From Flavobacteriales bacterium UBA974 (GTDB taxonomy: Bacteria > Bacteroidota > Bacteroidia > Flavobacteriales_D > Sanyastnellaceae): 64,000 nucleotides of DNA. This document shows, piece after piece, positions 56,246 to 64,000 of the stretch. The position numbers and the translations under genes are program-made. The DNA lies in contig DBBW01000024.1 in the NCBI GenBank assembly GCA_002292405.1, forward strand, positions 9,436-73,435, in the 5' to 3' direction. Position 1 is the stretch's first letter. Every line of letters begins with the position of its first letter. The notes below the pieces were generated by a model, which did not search any database, was not told the origin of the DNA, and worked only from the letters and a program-made list of their open reading frames with translations.

Positions 56246-57661
56246 TTAATAGTGACACTTAGAGCATTCCCAGCCTCCAAGTTCTCTTACAGTAATTTTT
56301 TCGTCTTCTATGTAGCGGCGTAGCTCCTCATTTCCTCTTTCAGAATTCATAAGTCGATCATGCATCTCTTCATAGTATCCACTTGAAGCCAAATCAATCT
56401 CAGCTTTATTGTGACATTCAAGACACCATCCCATGGTTAAGGTAGGTTTAGAAAGTTGGATAATCCCAGGGTAAGCATCAATTAAAGTGTTAATCTCTTC
56501 AACTGGAGCAATTCTTCCTACGCTATATGTCGATACGTCTCCGTGACAATTTTGACATTGGAGTCCGCCAACTGTGACATGCTGTTGGTGACTGAAGAAA
56601 ACGTGGTCAGGAAGATTGTGAACTTTGTTCCATTTAATTGGCTCACCGTTATAGCTGTCTTGAGGAAGAACTTTTCCATTATTACCGTCTCCATCTAAAT
56701 AAGTACCCGTACTAGAGTCAAACCCTATCGCCGCGTATATTTTTTCAATCTCCTCTGTTCCTGTACGAGATCCTTTCTTAATAGCTTTGTGACAATTCAT
56801 ACAAACATTCGCACTTGGAATACCAGCGTGCTTAGAGTCGTAAGCACTGTTGTGACAATACTTACAATCAATTTCATTCTCACAAACGTGAATGCTGTGG
56901 TTAAATGCAATCGGCTGATCGGGACTATAATCCGTGTATAAACCGATATCCATAAGCGCTGAATAACCCACTACAACTCCATACAAAACAAAGAAAACCC
57001 CTATTAGAGAGACCATGACGAGGTTGTTCCAAGCCCAACCACCTAATCTGGCAAGATATCCCGTATCCGGCAACAAGTCCTCACCAGCTTTTTCTGCAAT
57101 CACGTCGGTAAGCGACCGCTTCACTCCAGCAGCGCTCAATGCAATAACTGTAAATAAAACCAGGAGAATTAGGAACCACATTGCGTTACTCGAATCTGAT
57201 TCTTCAGGAGTAGCGTCATCAATTGTCGGACAGTTGTTACTAGAAGCGGTATCTCCGCCTCCATTAACTGGTGGGGAAGTAACATAGGCGAGGATATCTG
57301 AAATCTCTGCTTCAGAAACCGCTTGTCCAGTCATCCATCCATATGTTCCTACGTAACGCTCGACTATACTTTTGATGTATTTATCGCCCGTCTCTGCTGC
57401 TTCTTGTGGAGATTGTATCCACTTTACAAGCATCTCATCTCCAGAAGGCCAACGATCTTTGATACCTGCTAGACCTGGCCCCACAAGTATCTCGTCAGTG
57501 ATTTTATGACATGCTGCACAATTTGCGTTAAAAAGTGATTGACCATTTGCGGGGTCTCCACCCTCCCAAATACTTTGGGCCGCAAGTCCAAAGACTTGAA
57601 ATACTAAGATGGTACATATAGCGCGTGCTACATGCTGAAGTCGGTTTATACGATTATTCAT
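56246..57661 (-). CDS. actA: alternative complex III multiheme cytochrome ActA, with fused N-terminal cytochrome c
   Basis: A 471-residue exported cytochrome. A signal sequence (about 10-28) is followed by a monoheme cytochrome c domain (CAACH near residue 50), a membrane helix (FLILLVLFTVIALSAAGV), a second helix (NLVMVSLIGVFFVLYGVVVGYSALM), then five hemes of the class III type: CKYCH, CMNCH, CQNCH, CLECH and CSKCH. That gives six heme sites, against five in the classical ActA. Start: ATG 57661 fits the signal peptide; the upstream ATG at 57688 adds nine residues. TAATTTCG about 40 bases upstream of the chosen start is a likely -7 box. It is the first gene of the actABCDEF-ctaCD cluster. 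Confidence 0.93.
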   Translation of the reverse strand: MNNRINRLQHVARAICTILVFQVFGLAAQSIWEGGDPANGQSLFNANCAACHKITDEILVGPGLAGIKDRWPSGDEMLVKWIQSPQEAAETGDKYIKSIVERYVGTYGWMTGQAVSEAEISDILAYVTSPPVNGGGDTASSNNCPTIDDATPEESDSSNAMWFLILLVLFTVIALSAAGVKRSLTDVIAEKAGEDLLPDTGYLARLGGWAWNNLVMVSLIGVFFVLYGVVVGYSALMDIGLYTDYSPDQPIAFNHSIHVCENEIDCKYCHNSAYDSKHAGIPSANVCMNCHKAIKKGSRTGTEEIEKIYAAIGFDSSTGTYLDGDGNNGKVLPQDSYNGEPIKWNKVHNLPDHVFFSHQQHVTVGGLQCQNCHGDVSTYSVGRIAPVEEINTLIDAYPGIIQLSKPTLTMGWCLECHNKAEIDLASSGYYEEMHDRLMNSERGNEELRRYIEDEKITVRELGGWECSKCHY

Positions 57662-57700
57662 CGGTTTTTTTATATCAATCGAGTACACTCAATTCACGCG

Positions 57701-57708
57701 CGAAATTA
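57701..57708 (-). promoter_or_regulatory. candidate -7 box of the act-cta cluster
   Basis: On the minus strand TAATTTCG (one mismatch to TAnnTTTG) lies about 40 bases before the chosen actA ATG. It would lie only 12 bases before the alternative ATG at 57688. Confidence 0.4.
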
Positions 57709-57825
57709 CAATGAATTTTATGCTTATCGTACACTATGTCACAACAATGTCACAACGCGCTCTAATTTAGAACCTTTCCAAACAATAATACTCAATTTAG
57801 TTCGCTTTAAATGAGTAGTTATAGG

Positions 57826-57833
57826 TAGTTTTG
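57826..57833 (+). promoter_or_regulatory. -7 box of the SPOR protein gene
   Basis: TAGTTTTG is a full TAnnTTTG match, 24 bases before the ATG at 57858, giving a leader of about 20 bases. Confidence 0.55.
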
Positions 57834-57857
57834 TCTTGAAGAAAAAAAACAACCAAT

Positions 57858-58421
57858 ATGTTACTTCGTATAAATAAAATTGCAATCATTTGCTTCTGCT
57901 TTCTTAACGCAAGCGCAATTTCAGCTCAAAGTGACAACTCGTGGTGGAAGAGCATTTTCCGAACTAACTGTGAAACAACACAAAACGAATCCATTAACAT
58001 CAACAACGAGGATTCTATTCTCAATAACACTTTAATCATCGAGATTGAACGAGATTCTTCCGCATTCAAAAAAACATTACCCGCACTTCCTATAAAGGAT
58101 GGCAATGGAAGTGTTATAATTTACATGGATTCTGCACTCACAGAGATTGATTTGAAAGCGTTCTCTAAGACACATTCGTTAAAAGGATATAGAGTCCAAA
58201 TTCATTTCGGAAATTTAGAATCCGCCAGAGCAGTTCGAGCTAAATGCAGGAAACGATTGGTTGGAAGAAGTGTCTACTTAGAGTCTATTGCACCTAACTA
58301 CAGCGTTGTAGTGGGTGATTTTAGGAACAGATGGGAGGCAGAGTCGGCACTACTAAGATTGAAAAAAATTTACCCAAGTGCCTTAATCATACCAACAGAC
58401 ATAGAGCTGCCTAAGCTTTAA
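57858..58421 (+). CDS. secreted SPOR-domain protein
   Basis: A 187-residue protein with a signal peptide ([17 protein letters not shown]), a linker, and a C-terminal SPOR domain (about 112-180; [70 protein letters not shown]). SPOR domains bind denuded peptidoglycan glycan strands, often at the septum. There is no transmembrane anchor besides the signal, so it is likely soluble in the periplasm or bound to the wall. Its TAA stop overlaps the infB stop on the other strand. Confidence 0.88.
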   Translation: MLLRINKIAIICFCFLNASAISAQSDNSWWKSIFRTNCETTQNESININNEDSILNNTLIIEIERDSSAFKKTLPALPIKDGNGSVIIYMDSALTEIDLKAFSKTHSLKGYRVQIHFGNLESARAVRAKCRKRLVGRSVYLESIAPNYSVVVGDFRNRWEAESALLRLKKIYPSALIIPTDIELPKL

Positions 58422-61321
58422 CTCTCTAAGGTCTGCTTGATCTCGACTTCTTCGTACGCTTCAATTACATCTCCAACTTTGATGTCGTTGAATTTATCAA
58501 TGTTTAAACCACATTCATATCCTTTCACTACTTCTTTCGCGTCGTCTTTGAATCGTTTTAGAGATCCAAGGAGTCCGGTATAAACGACGATTCCTTCACG
58601 AAGAACCCTCACCCTGCTAGAGCGAAGTATTTTACCTTCATTGACAATACATCCAGCAATCGTTCCGAGTTTAGAAATCTTGAATGTCTCTCTAATTTCA
58701 GCACTACCAACAATATTTTCTTGAATTTTAGCGGATAATAACCCCTCCATTGCATCACGCATTTCTTCAATGGCTTTATATATGACAGAGTAGAGTTTAA
58801 TCTGAACCTCTTCTTCCTCAGCTAACTTACGCGCTGTTGCCGATGGGCGAACTTGGAATCCGATAATGTAAGCTGAAGAAGCAGATGCTAGAAGGATATC
58901 TGATTCTGTTATTTGGCCAACCGCCTTATGGATAATTTTCACCTGAACTTTCTCAGTAGAGAGTTTTTCTAACGAGTCACTCAAGGCTTCGATGGATCCA
59001 TCCACATCACCCTTTACGATAAGGTTAAGCTCCTTGAATTCACCCACAGCAATACGACGGCCAAGCTCCTCCAGAGTGACTGATTTCTGAGTACGGACCC
59101 CTTGCTCGCGCTGGAGCTGTTGGCGCTTTGTTGCGATAGTTCGAGCTTCTAGGCTCTGCTCAAACACGTTGAAGTTGTCTCCAGCACTAGGTGCGCCATC
59201 GAAACCCAATACAGAAATAGGGGAAGAAGGACCCGCTTCGTCCACACGATTTCCGCGCTCATCGAACATGGCTCTTATTTTTCCTGAGAATTGTCCCGCT
59301 AGAATTGGATCACCAACCCTCAGTGTCCCTGACTCTACGAGAAGGTTCGTCACATAACCACGACCCTTATCAAGTGTTGATTCAACAACCGTTCCAATGG
59401 CACGCTTGTTAGGATTGCCTTTAAGATCTAGCATTTCTGCTTCTAGAAGAACTTTTTCTAACAATTCTTCTATGTTGGTTCCTTGTTTCGCTGAAATTTC
59501 TTGGCATTGGTATTTCCCACCCCATTCCTCAACAAGAATATTCATCTCGCTCAGTTCTTTTTTAATTCTATCGGGGTTCGCCTCCTCTCTATCCATCTTA
59601 TTAAGAGCAAAAATCATTGGAATTTCTGCTGCTTGAGCATGGTGGATTGCTTCTTTTGTTTGGGGCATCACCGCATCGTCAGATGCAATTACAATAATTG
59701 CAAGGTCTGTAACTTGGGCTCCGCGAGCACGCATAGCGGTAAATGCTTCGTGACCAGGTGTGTCTAAGAAAGTGATTTGTTCGCCACTCTCAACTAAAAC
59801 GGAATAAGCTCCAATGTGCTGAGTGATACCTCCGGCTTCACCAGCAATAACATTTGCTTTTCGAATATAGTCGAGAAGAGATGTCTTACCGTGATCAACG
59901 TGACCCATGACCGTAATAATCGGTGGACGAGAAACCATATCATCTTCATGATCCGCCTCAACTTCTATTGCATCCTCTAAGTCTGAGCTAACAAATTCAA
60001 CTTCAAACCCGAAATCTTCAGCAATCATCTTGATTGTTTCCGAATCAAGTCTTTGGTTAATCGAAACCATGATACCAAGCATCATGCACGCAGAGATAAC
60101 ATCATTCACAGACTTATCCATCATAGTAGCTAATTCAGCGACAGTAACGAATTCGGTAAGTTTAAGAATCGTCTCCTCTAACTGTTGACGTACGATTTCA
60201 TCATCTGAGCGGTCTCTAATATCTTTACGCTTGGCTCTACGCATCTTAGAAGACTTCGATTTCTTACCGCCTGATAAACGCGCAAGTGTATCTCTAATCT
60301 CTTTCTTAATATCGTCTTGAGTAACCTCCTTTTTAGGTCCTTTTGCTGCAGCTCCTCTTGTACGTTGACCTCTTGCCGGCCCACGTGGACCTGGGGCTCT
60401 AGCTGGTCGAGTAGCTCCGCGTGATGGTGCTGGGGCGTTCGCCTGTTTTTTAACGTCTATCTTTTTTACTCTAACACGTTTTCGTTTCCCGTCGTTTTTC
60501 GACTTCTTCTTCTCAACAGGGAGATCAATCTTTCCAACCACTTTAGGGCCACTCAGCTTCTCAATCTTAGTTTTTACAACTAAATCATCCGAAGTGTTCT
60601 CTGTATTTTCGTCATTTGTAGAAGGATCTTCAATAGTAGGAAGGGCAGATTTTACAACGATTGTTTTTGCTTTTGCTCGCGCAACTGCAGCAAGGGCTTT
60701 TTTCTCTTCTGCTTCTTTTGCTTGAGCTGCAAAATCAACCTTGCCCACTACTTTAATTCCTTTTGAAACAGAAGCTTTTGCTTTGATCACATTTTTATCT
60801 GCTTCTGCTTTTTTAGATGCAGCTTTAGCAGCTAATGCTATAGCAGCTTCTGCCTCTGCTTCAGCTCTATTCGCTGCAGCTGCAGCTTCAGCATCTGCCG
60901 CTGCTTTTGCTTGCGCTACTTGAGCTTCTTTTTCAGCCACAGCTTTGATAGAGGCCTCTTTTTCAACCTCACCATTTGATCTCCTTACTTCTGGCTGAAC
61001 ATCGCTTTTTCTGAAAATACTCAGATCAATAGCCTCGGGCTCAGGTTCAGGAGACTTTAAGACAGGTTTACGAACACTTGAAAGATTGATGCTTTCGCGT
61101 TCAATCTTATTGACCGAAGAGCGTTGAGCTGCTTCTTTATCGTCCTTATCTCCTTGAAAATTTCCACGCACTATGGCGTAAACATCCGGGTCGAGCTTCG
61201 TGTTGGGTTTTGCATCAACGGAGATCCCTTTAGATTCAAGGAAATCCACAATGGTGCCTATACCCAAATTGAATTCGCGAGCTGCTTTACTTAATCGAAC
61301 TGGTTTATTTACGTCGGCCAT
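58418..61321 (-). CDS. infB: translation initiation factor IF-2
   Basis: IF-2 is the GTPase that places fMet-tRNA on the 30S subunit and promotes subunit joining. The 967 residues (from ATG 61321) start with the N-domain [32 protein letters not shown], followed by a low-complexity Ala/Glu/Lys-rich linker (about 100-320), the G domain ([35 protein letters not shown]) and C-terminal domains ending [24 protein letters not shown]. The longer frame from 61396 adds 25 residues not seen in the family. It follows nusA in the standard rimP-nusA-infB order, with a 106-base gap to nusA. Confidence 0.97.
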   Translation of the reverse strand: MADVNKPVRLSKAAREFNLGIGTIVDFLESKGISVDAKPNTKLDPDVYAIVRGNFQGDKDDKEAAQRSSVNKIERESINLSSVRKPVLKSPEPEPEAIDLSIFRKSDVQPEVRRSNGEVEKEASIKAVAEKEAQVAQAKAAADAEAAAAANRAEAEAEAAIALAAKAASKKAEADKNVIKAKASVSKGIKVVGKVDFAAQAKEAEEKKALAAVARAKAKTIVVKSALPTIEDPSTNDENTENTSDDLVVKTKIEKLSGPKVVGKIDLPVEKKKSKNDGKRKRVRVKKIDVKKQANAPAPSRGATRPARAPGPRGPARGQRTRGAAAKGPKKEVTQDDIKKEIRDTLARLSGGKKSKSSKMRRAKRKDIRDRSDDEIVRQQLEETILKLTEFVTVAELATMMDKSVNDVISACMMLGIMVSINQRLDSETIKMIAEDFGFEVEFVSSDLEDAIEVEADHEDDMVSRPPIITVMGHVDHGKTSLLDYIRKANVIAGEAGGITQHIGAYSVLVESGEQITFLDTPGHEAFTAMRARGAQVTDLAIIVIASDDAVMPQTKEAIHHAQAAEIPMIFALNKMDREEANPDRIKKELSEMNILVEEWGGKYQCQEISAKQGTNIEELLEKVLLEAEMLDLKGNPNKRAIGTVVESTLDKGRGYVTNLLVESGTLRVGDPILAGQFSGKIRAMFDERGNRVDEAGPSSPISVLGFDGAPSAGDNFNVFEQSLEARTIATKRQQLQREQGVRTQKSVTLEELGRRIAVGEFKELNLIVKGDVDGSIEALSDSLEKLSTEKVQVKIIHKAVGQITESDILLASASSAYIIGFQVRPSATARKLAEEEEVQIKLYSVIYKAIEEMRDAMEGLLSAKIQENIVGSAEIRETFKISKLGTIAGCIVNEGKILRSSRVRVLREGIVVYTGLLGSLKRFKDDAKEVVKGYECGLNIDKFNDIKVGDVIEAYEEVEIKQTLES

Positions 61322-61427
61322 GGGCTTTGTTATCGTTGGGAAAGTTAGGTTAGGATAAATTACAGGAGAGTGTCTCGAGAAATAAACAGCTAACAACTTA
61401 GCGGTTCACTTGACGATTATATAATAA

Positions 61428-62660
61428 TTATGAGAGTTCCTTCCTTAATATCCTGATCACTTCTTTTACAGTCTCAGCTTCCAAATCAGTTCTTGAAATC
61501 AGACCTTCTTCATCTAAATCAAGCACGGAACGTGCTGTGTCACAACCGATTTTAATAAACTCTTTAAGAATCCACTCATCGATTTCATCGCTGAACTCCA
61601 TTAACTCTACATCTTCCTCTGACTCATCATCCTCACGGAACACATCAATTTCGTAACCTGTTAATAAACCGGCTAATTTGATGTTGTTTCCACCTTTACC
61701 TATGGCAAGTGAAACTTGGTCAGACTTCAGATAAACTTCTGCACGGGCAGATTCTCCTTTAAGGGTAATCGAAGAAACTTTAGCTGGAGAAAGTGAACGA
61801 GCCATCAGGAGCTCTTCGTTCTCTGTCCAGTTAATCACATCGATGTTCTCGTTGCGAAGTTCACGAACGATACTGTGAATTCTAGATCCTTTCATCCCTA
61901 CACAAGCTCCAACTGGATCCACTCTATCGTCATAAGACTCGACAGCTACTTTAGCGCGCTCACCAGGAGATCTAACAATCTTCTTAATCGTAATAAGTCC
62001 ATCGTAAATTTCAGGGACTTCTTGTTCGAAGAGACGTTCTAAGAATTCAGGTGCAGTACGAGATAGAATAATTCTCGGGGTATTGTTTCTTAACTCAACA
62101 GCTGCAACAACAGCACGAACTGAATCACCCTTCTTGAAGAAATCTCCGGGAATTTGATGTTCACGTGGCATAACAACTTCGTTGTCATCGTCGTCTACGA
62201 GGAGTATTTCACGCTTCCAGATTTGGTATACCTCTGCATTAATCACCTCTCCTATGCGCACCTTATATTTCTGGTAAATCGCATCCTTTTCAATCTCCAT
62301 AATTCTACCAACAAGGTTCTGACGCAGAGATAAAACCGAGCGACGTCCGAAAGACTCCAGCTTGATTTCCTCAGAAACATCCTCACCCACTTCAAAGTCA
62401 TCCTCAATTTTTAAGGCATCGCTTAGAGCTATCTGTTCGTTCTCATCTTCAACAGTTCCATTCTTCACAATTTCACGGTTGCGCCAAATCTCGATGTCTC
62501 CCTTTTCTGGATTAATGATCAAGTCGAAGTTCTCATCTGAGCCGTACTTCTTAATAATCATATTTCTGAAAACGTCTTCGAGGATGGCCATCATGGTCTC
62601 CTTGTCGAAGTTTTTGAATTCTTTGAATTCGCGAAACGAATCTATCAAGTTCAATTGCAT
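61428..62660 (-). CDS. nusA: transcription termination/antitermination factor NusA
   Basis: NusA binds RNA polymerase and nascent RNA and modulates pausing, termination and antitermination. The 410 residues contain the N-terminal polymerase-binding domain (about 1-125), an S1 domain (INAEVYQIWKREILLVDDDDNEVVMPREHQIPGDFFKKGD), and two KH domains (with VGACVGMKGSRIHSIVRELRNENIDVI and LAIGKGGNNIKLAGLLTGYEIDVF). The C-terminus has an acidic stretch and a helix-hairpin-helix-like end but lacks the acidic repeats of E. coli NusA. It starts seven bases after rimP. Confidence 0.96.
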   Translation of the reverse strand: MQLNLIDSFREFKEFKNFDKETMMAILEDVFRNMIIKKYGSDENFDLIINPEKGDIEIWRNREIVKNGTVEDENEQIALSDALKIEDDFEVGEDVSEEIKLESFGRRSVLSLRQNLVGRIMEIEKDAIYQKYKVRIGEVINAEVYQIWKREILLVDDDDNEVVMPREHQIPGDFFKKGDSVRAVVAAVELRNNTPRIILSRTAPEFLERLFEQEVPEIYDGLITIKKIVRSPGERAKVAVESYDDRVDPVGACVGMKGSRIHSIVRELRNENIDVINWTENEELLMARSLSPAKVSSITLKGESARAEVYLKSDQVSLAIGKGGNNIKLAGLLTGYEIDVFREDDESEEDVELMEFSDEIDEWILKEFIKIGCDTARSVLDLDEEGLISRTDLEAETVKEVIRILRKELS

Positions 62661-62667
62661 AGCACCT

Positions 62668-63150
62668 TTATTTAAAAGAAATTATTACTTTAGTCCATTC
62701 TATCTCTCCAGCTTGAAACTGGTGCTCCTCATCCACCCACTCTTTAGCCTTACGGCCTTCAATACGTTTTTTTTCTCGGGTCTTTAAAACCAAACTCTTC
62801 AATTCTCCTTCTTCCTCTTCCACGCTCACAAGCTCCCCTTGCATCTTCTTCCCTTCGATGGGGTTGACCGCAATTTGCTTCCCTATAATCTTAAGGTATT
62901 GGCGCAACACCTTTATAGGTTGGTCCAATCCGGGCGACCCGACATCTAAAGAGAAGTCTTCTTCTTCGCGGTCGAAAGATCCTTCTATATGACGACTTAG
63001 CTCCACACAATCGGTGATAGAGGTGCTATCGTCATTTTCTAGGGCAATTTTAATCACATTTCCGCTCGCAACTTTAACATCTACAAGAAAAGCTGAAGTC
63101 CCCTCAAGGAACTCCTCAGCTAAAATTTGTATTTTCTTTGCGTTTATCAC
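62668..63150 (-). CDS. rimP: ribosome maturation factor RimP
   Basis: RimP assists 30S subunit maturation. The 160 residues match the family: an N-terminal domain (FLEGTSAFLVDVKVASGNVIKIALENDDSTSITDCVELSRHIEGSFDREEEDFSLDVGSPGLDQPIK, with the conserved VGSPGLDxP motif) and a C-terminal Sm-like fold (KIIGKQIAVNPIEGKKMQGELVSVEEEEGELKSLVL). The start is GTG at 63150 (MINAKKIQIL). It leads the rimP-nusA-infB operon and is divergent from the PorZ-like gene. Confidence 0.94.
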   Translation of the reverse strand: MINAKKIQILAEEFLEGTSAFLVDVKVASGNVIKIALENDDSTSITDCVELSRHIEGSFDREEEDFSLDVGSPGLDQPIKVLRQYLKIIGKQIAVNPIEGKKMQGELVSVEEEEGELKSLVLKTREKKRIEGRKAKEWVDEEHQFQAGEIEWTKVIISFK

Positions 63151-63243
63151 GGCGATTGTTATTTATTCTGTGGGTAAAAGTTTAGAGCATAAAAATGGGG
63201 CTGCTGCCCCTCAACTTTCTCTCCTCTCACTATAAATCCGCCG

Positions 63244-63251
63244 CAAAAGTA
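63244..63251 (-). promoter_or_regulatory. -7 box of the rimP-nusA-infB operon
   Basis: On the minus strand TACTTTTG is a full TAnnTTTG match about 94 bases before the rimP GTG, giving a leader of about 90 bases, the longest predicted here. A leader of this length could hold a regulatory structure, but I see no clear one. Confidence 0.5.
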
Positions 63252-63287
63252 CGAAATCTTTCTATAAATACGTTGGATTTATTGCCA

Positions 63288-63295
63288 TATCTTTA
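63288..63295 (+). promoter_or_regulatory. candidate -7 box of the PorZ-like gene, leaderless spacing
   Basis: TATCTTTA (one mismatch to TAnnTTTG) is followed by TTTC and the ATG at 63300. Confidence 0.45.
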
Positions 63296-63299
63296 TTTC

Positions 63300-64000
63300 A
63301 TGAATTTTAAGCTTGTTGTATCTTTTATTTTATGCTCAGTGTTTTTAGGGAGATTCGCAGCCCAAGAGAATAGACCGGTAAGCACTTGGAAGGACTACTT
63401 CCCTTATTCAGAAGTACTTGAAGTAATTACAGGAAGCGATCTTCAGGGTGATGTTGTCGCCTATGGGCGCACAGAATTTGCTGTTTTTCAGGTGCACTCT
63501 AAGACCAATTTCGTGACGCGCTACAGCCAAGTTCAGGGACTTTCCCAATCAAATCCTACCGCCATAGGTTTATACGAACCCAGTGAAACACTCTTAATCG
63601 GGTATTCAAACGGAAATTTAGACCTGGTTACTTCTGCCGGCACGTTCAATATGCCCGACATCCTCAACAGCAACTTAATTGGAGACAAAGGCATACGGGG
63701 AATCTTTGTCATCGAAGACTTCGCTTATCTGGCATGCGCCTTCGGAGTTGTCGTGATCGATCTCGATAAATTTGAGGTGAAAGACACTTGGTACATTACC
63801 GGTTCTAGCGACCTACGAGAAGTTTTAGATGTTGACTTGAACGGTGAAAAATGGATCGTCTGTACTGACGCCGGTGTATTCGAAGCTCCCATTTCTCACC
63901 CCTTCCTTTCCAGCTCTGAAGCTTGGACCCGATGGGAAGACTTGCCTGAGTCGGCGGACTCTTTTGTCTCTGAGCTGGTTTTCTTCGGCGACCGCACCCT
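63300..64000 (+). CDS. porZ: PorZ-like type IX secretion protein, 3' end outside the window
   Basis: About 233 codons are open from ATG 63300 to the right edge without a stop. The signal peptide (FKLVVSFILCSVFLGRFAAQ) is followed by STWKDYFPYSEVLEVITGSDLQGDVVAYGRTEFAVFQV and then repeated blades with ITGSS and LREVLDVDLNGEKWIVCTDAGVFEAP. This resembles the beta-propeller of PorZ, part of the type IX sortase/anionic-LPS delivery machinery. The resemblance is recalled from the family, and other propeller proteins of the two-component-regulator type are the alternative. The frame was identified by reading the sequence directly, because it has no stop inside the window. Confidence 0.68.
   Translation, partial: MNFKLVVSFILCSVFLGRFAAQENRPVSTWKDYFPYSEVLEVITGSDLQGDVVAYGRTEFAVFQVHSKTNFVTRYSQVQGLSQSNPTAIGLYEPSETLLIGYSNGNLDLVTSAGTFNMPDILNSNLIGDKGIRGIFVIEDFAYLACAFGVVVIDLDKFEVKDTWYITGSSDLREVLDVDLNGEKWIVCTDAGVFEAPISHPFLSSSEAWTRWEDLPESADSFVSELVFFGDRT

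Noticed and set aside
61322..61396. Extended infB start 25 codons upstream
   Set aside because: The family N-terminus begins at the [17 protein letters not shown] segment, and the upstream residues look like leader sequence.

Overview
This is a gene-dense stretch of core chromosome from a marine-type Bacteroidota, most likely Flavobacteriales; the exact family cannot be fixed from the sequence alone. The evidence is a complete type IX secretion translocon gene (sprA/sov) and three proteins with type IX C-terminal sorting domains, SusC-like and FecA-like TonB receptors, DUF4249 and DUF6029 proteins, an alternative complex III gene cluster, -7 boxes of the Bacteroidota form TAnnTTTG, and almost no Shine-Dalgarno sequences. 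I found no rRNA, tRNA, CRISPR array, insertion sequence, phage or plasmid functions, and no gap above 300 bases.

Layout. 1-4027: a nuclease/helicase-like AddB-type gene cut by the left edge, then a glycosyltransferase. 4049-6844: DUF2147, YihY and nadC on the minus strand, divergent from rlmH. 6931-8669: atpD-atpC, divergent from a plus-strand run of ribF, a leucine-rich-repeat protein, a NadR-like kinase and a PnuC-like transporter. 11396-23332, minus strand: two adjacent units, maeB-ruvA-sprA followed by gcvH-vanZ-tonB. 23374-29721: a sorting-domain protein, then five plus-strand envelope genes in which three extracytoplasmic thioredoxin-fold proteins alternate with two outer-membrane barrels. 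29739-40487: LEA-type lipoprotein and M20 dipeptidase, proline dehydrogenase, two TonB receptors (one paired with a DUF4249 lipoprotein) and a secreted sugar-dehydrogenase-like protein. 40495-44938: a small membrane protein, an ABC ATPase/permease/DUF3299 unit, a conserved 65-residue protein and a HI0933-family flavoprotein. 44994-57661, minus strand: ruvB, cytochrome oxidase subunits I and II, and actF to actA. 57858-64000: a SPOR protein, infB-nusA-rimP, and the 5' part of a PorZ-like gene.

How the genes work together. ActABCDEF oxidises menaquinol and passes electrons through its cytochromes to the A-type oxidase (CtaC/CtaD); F1 subunits beta and epsilon use the resulting gradient. NadC, the NadR-like kinase, PnuC and RibF concern NAD and flavin supply. 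SprA and PorZ belong to the secretion machinery that should export the sorting-domain proteins, and TonB energises the receptors.

No foreign defence or mobile system was seen. The most interesting signals are: (1) -7 boxes lying only 3-5 nt from the start codon of many unit-leading genes, pointing to widespread leaderless mRNAs; (2) the thioredoxin/outer-membrane-barrel block; (3) the ABC/FtsX/DUF3299 unit, which resembles Vibrio Zrg zinc-uptake genes; and (4) an oxidase subunit II with two extra membrane helices and a His-rich coiled-coil insert.
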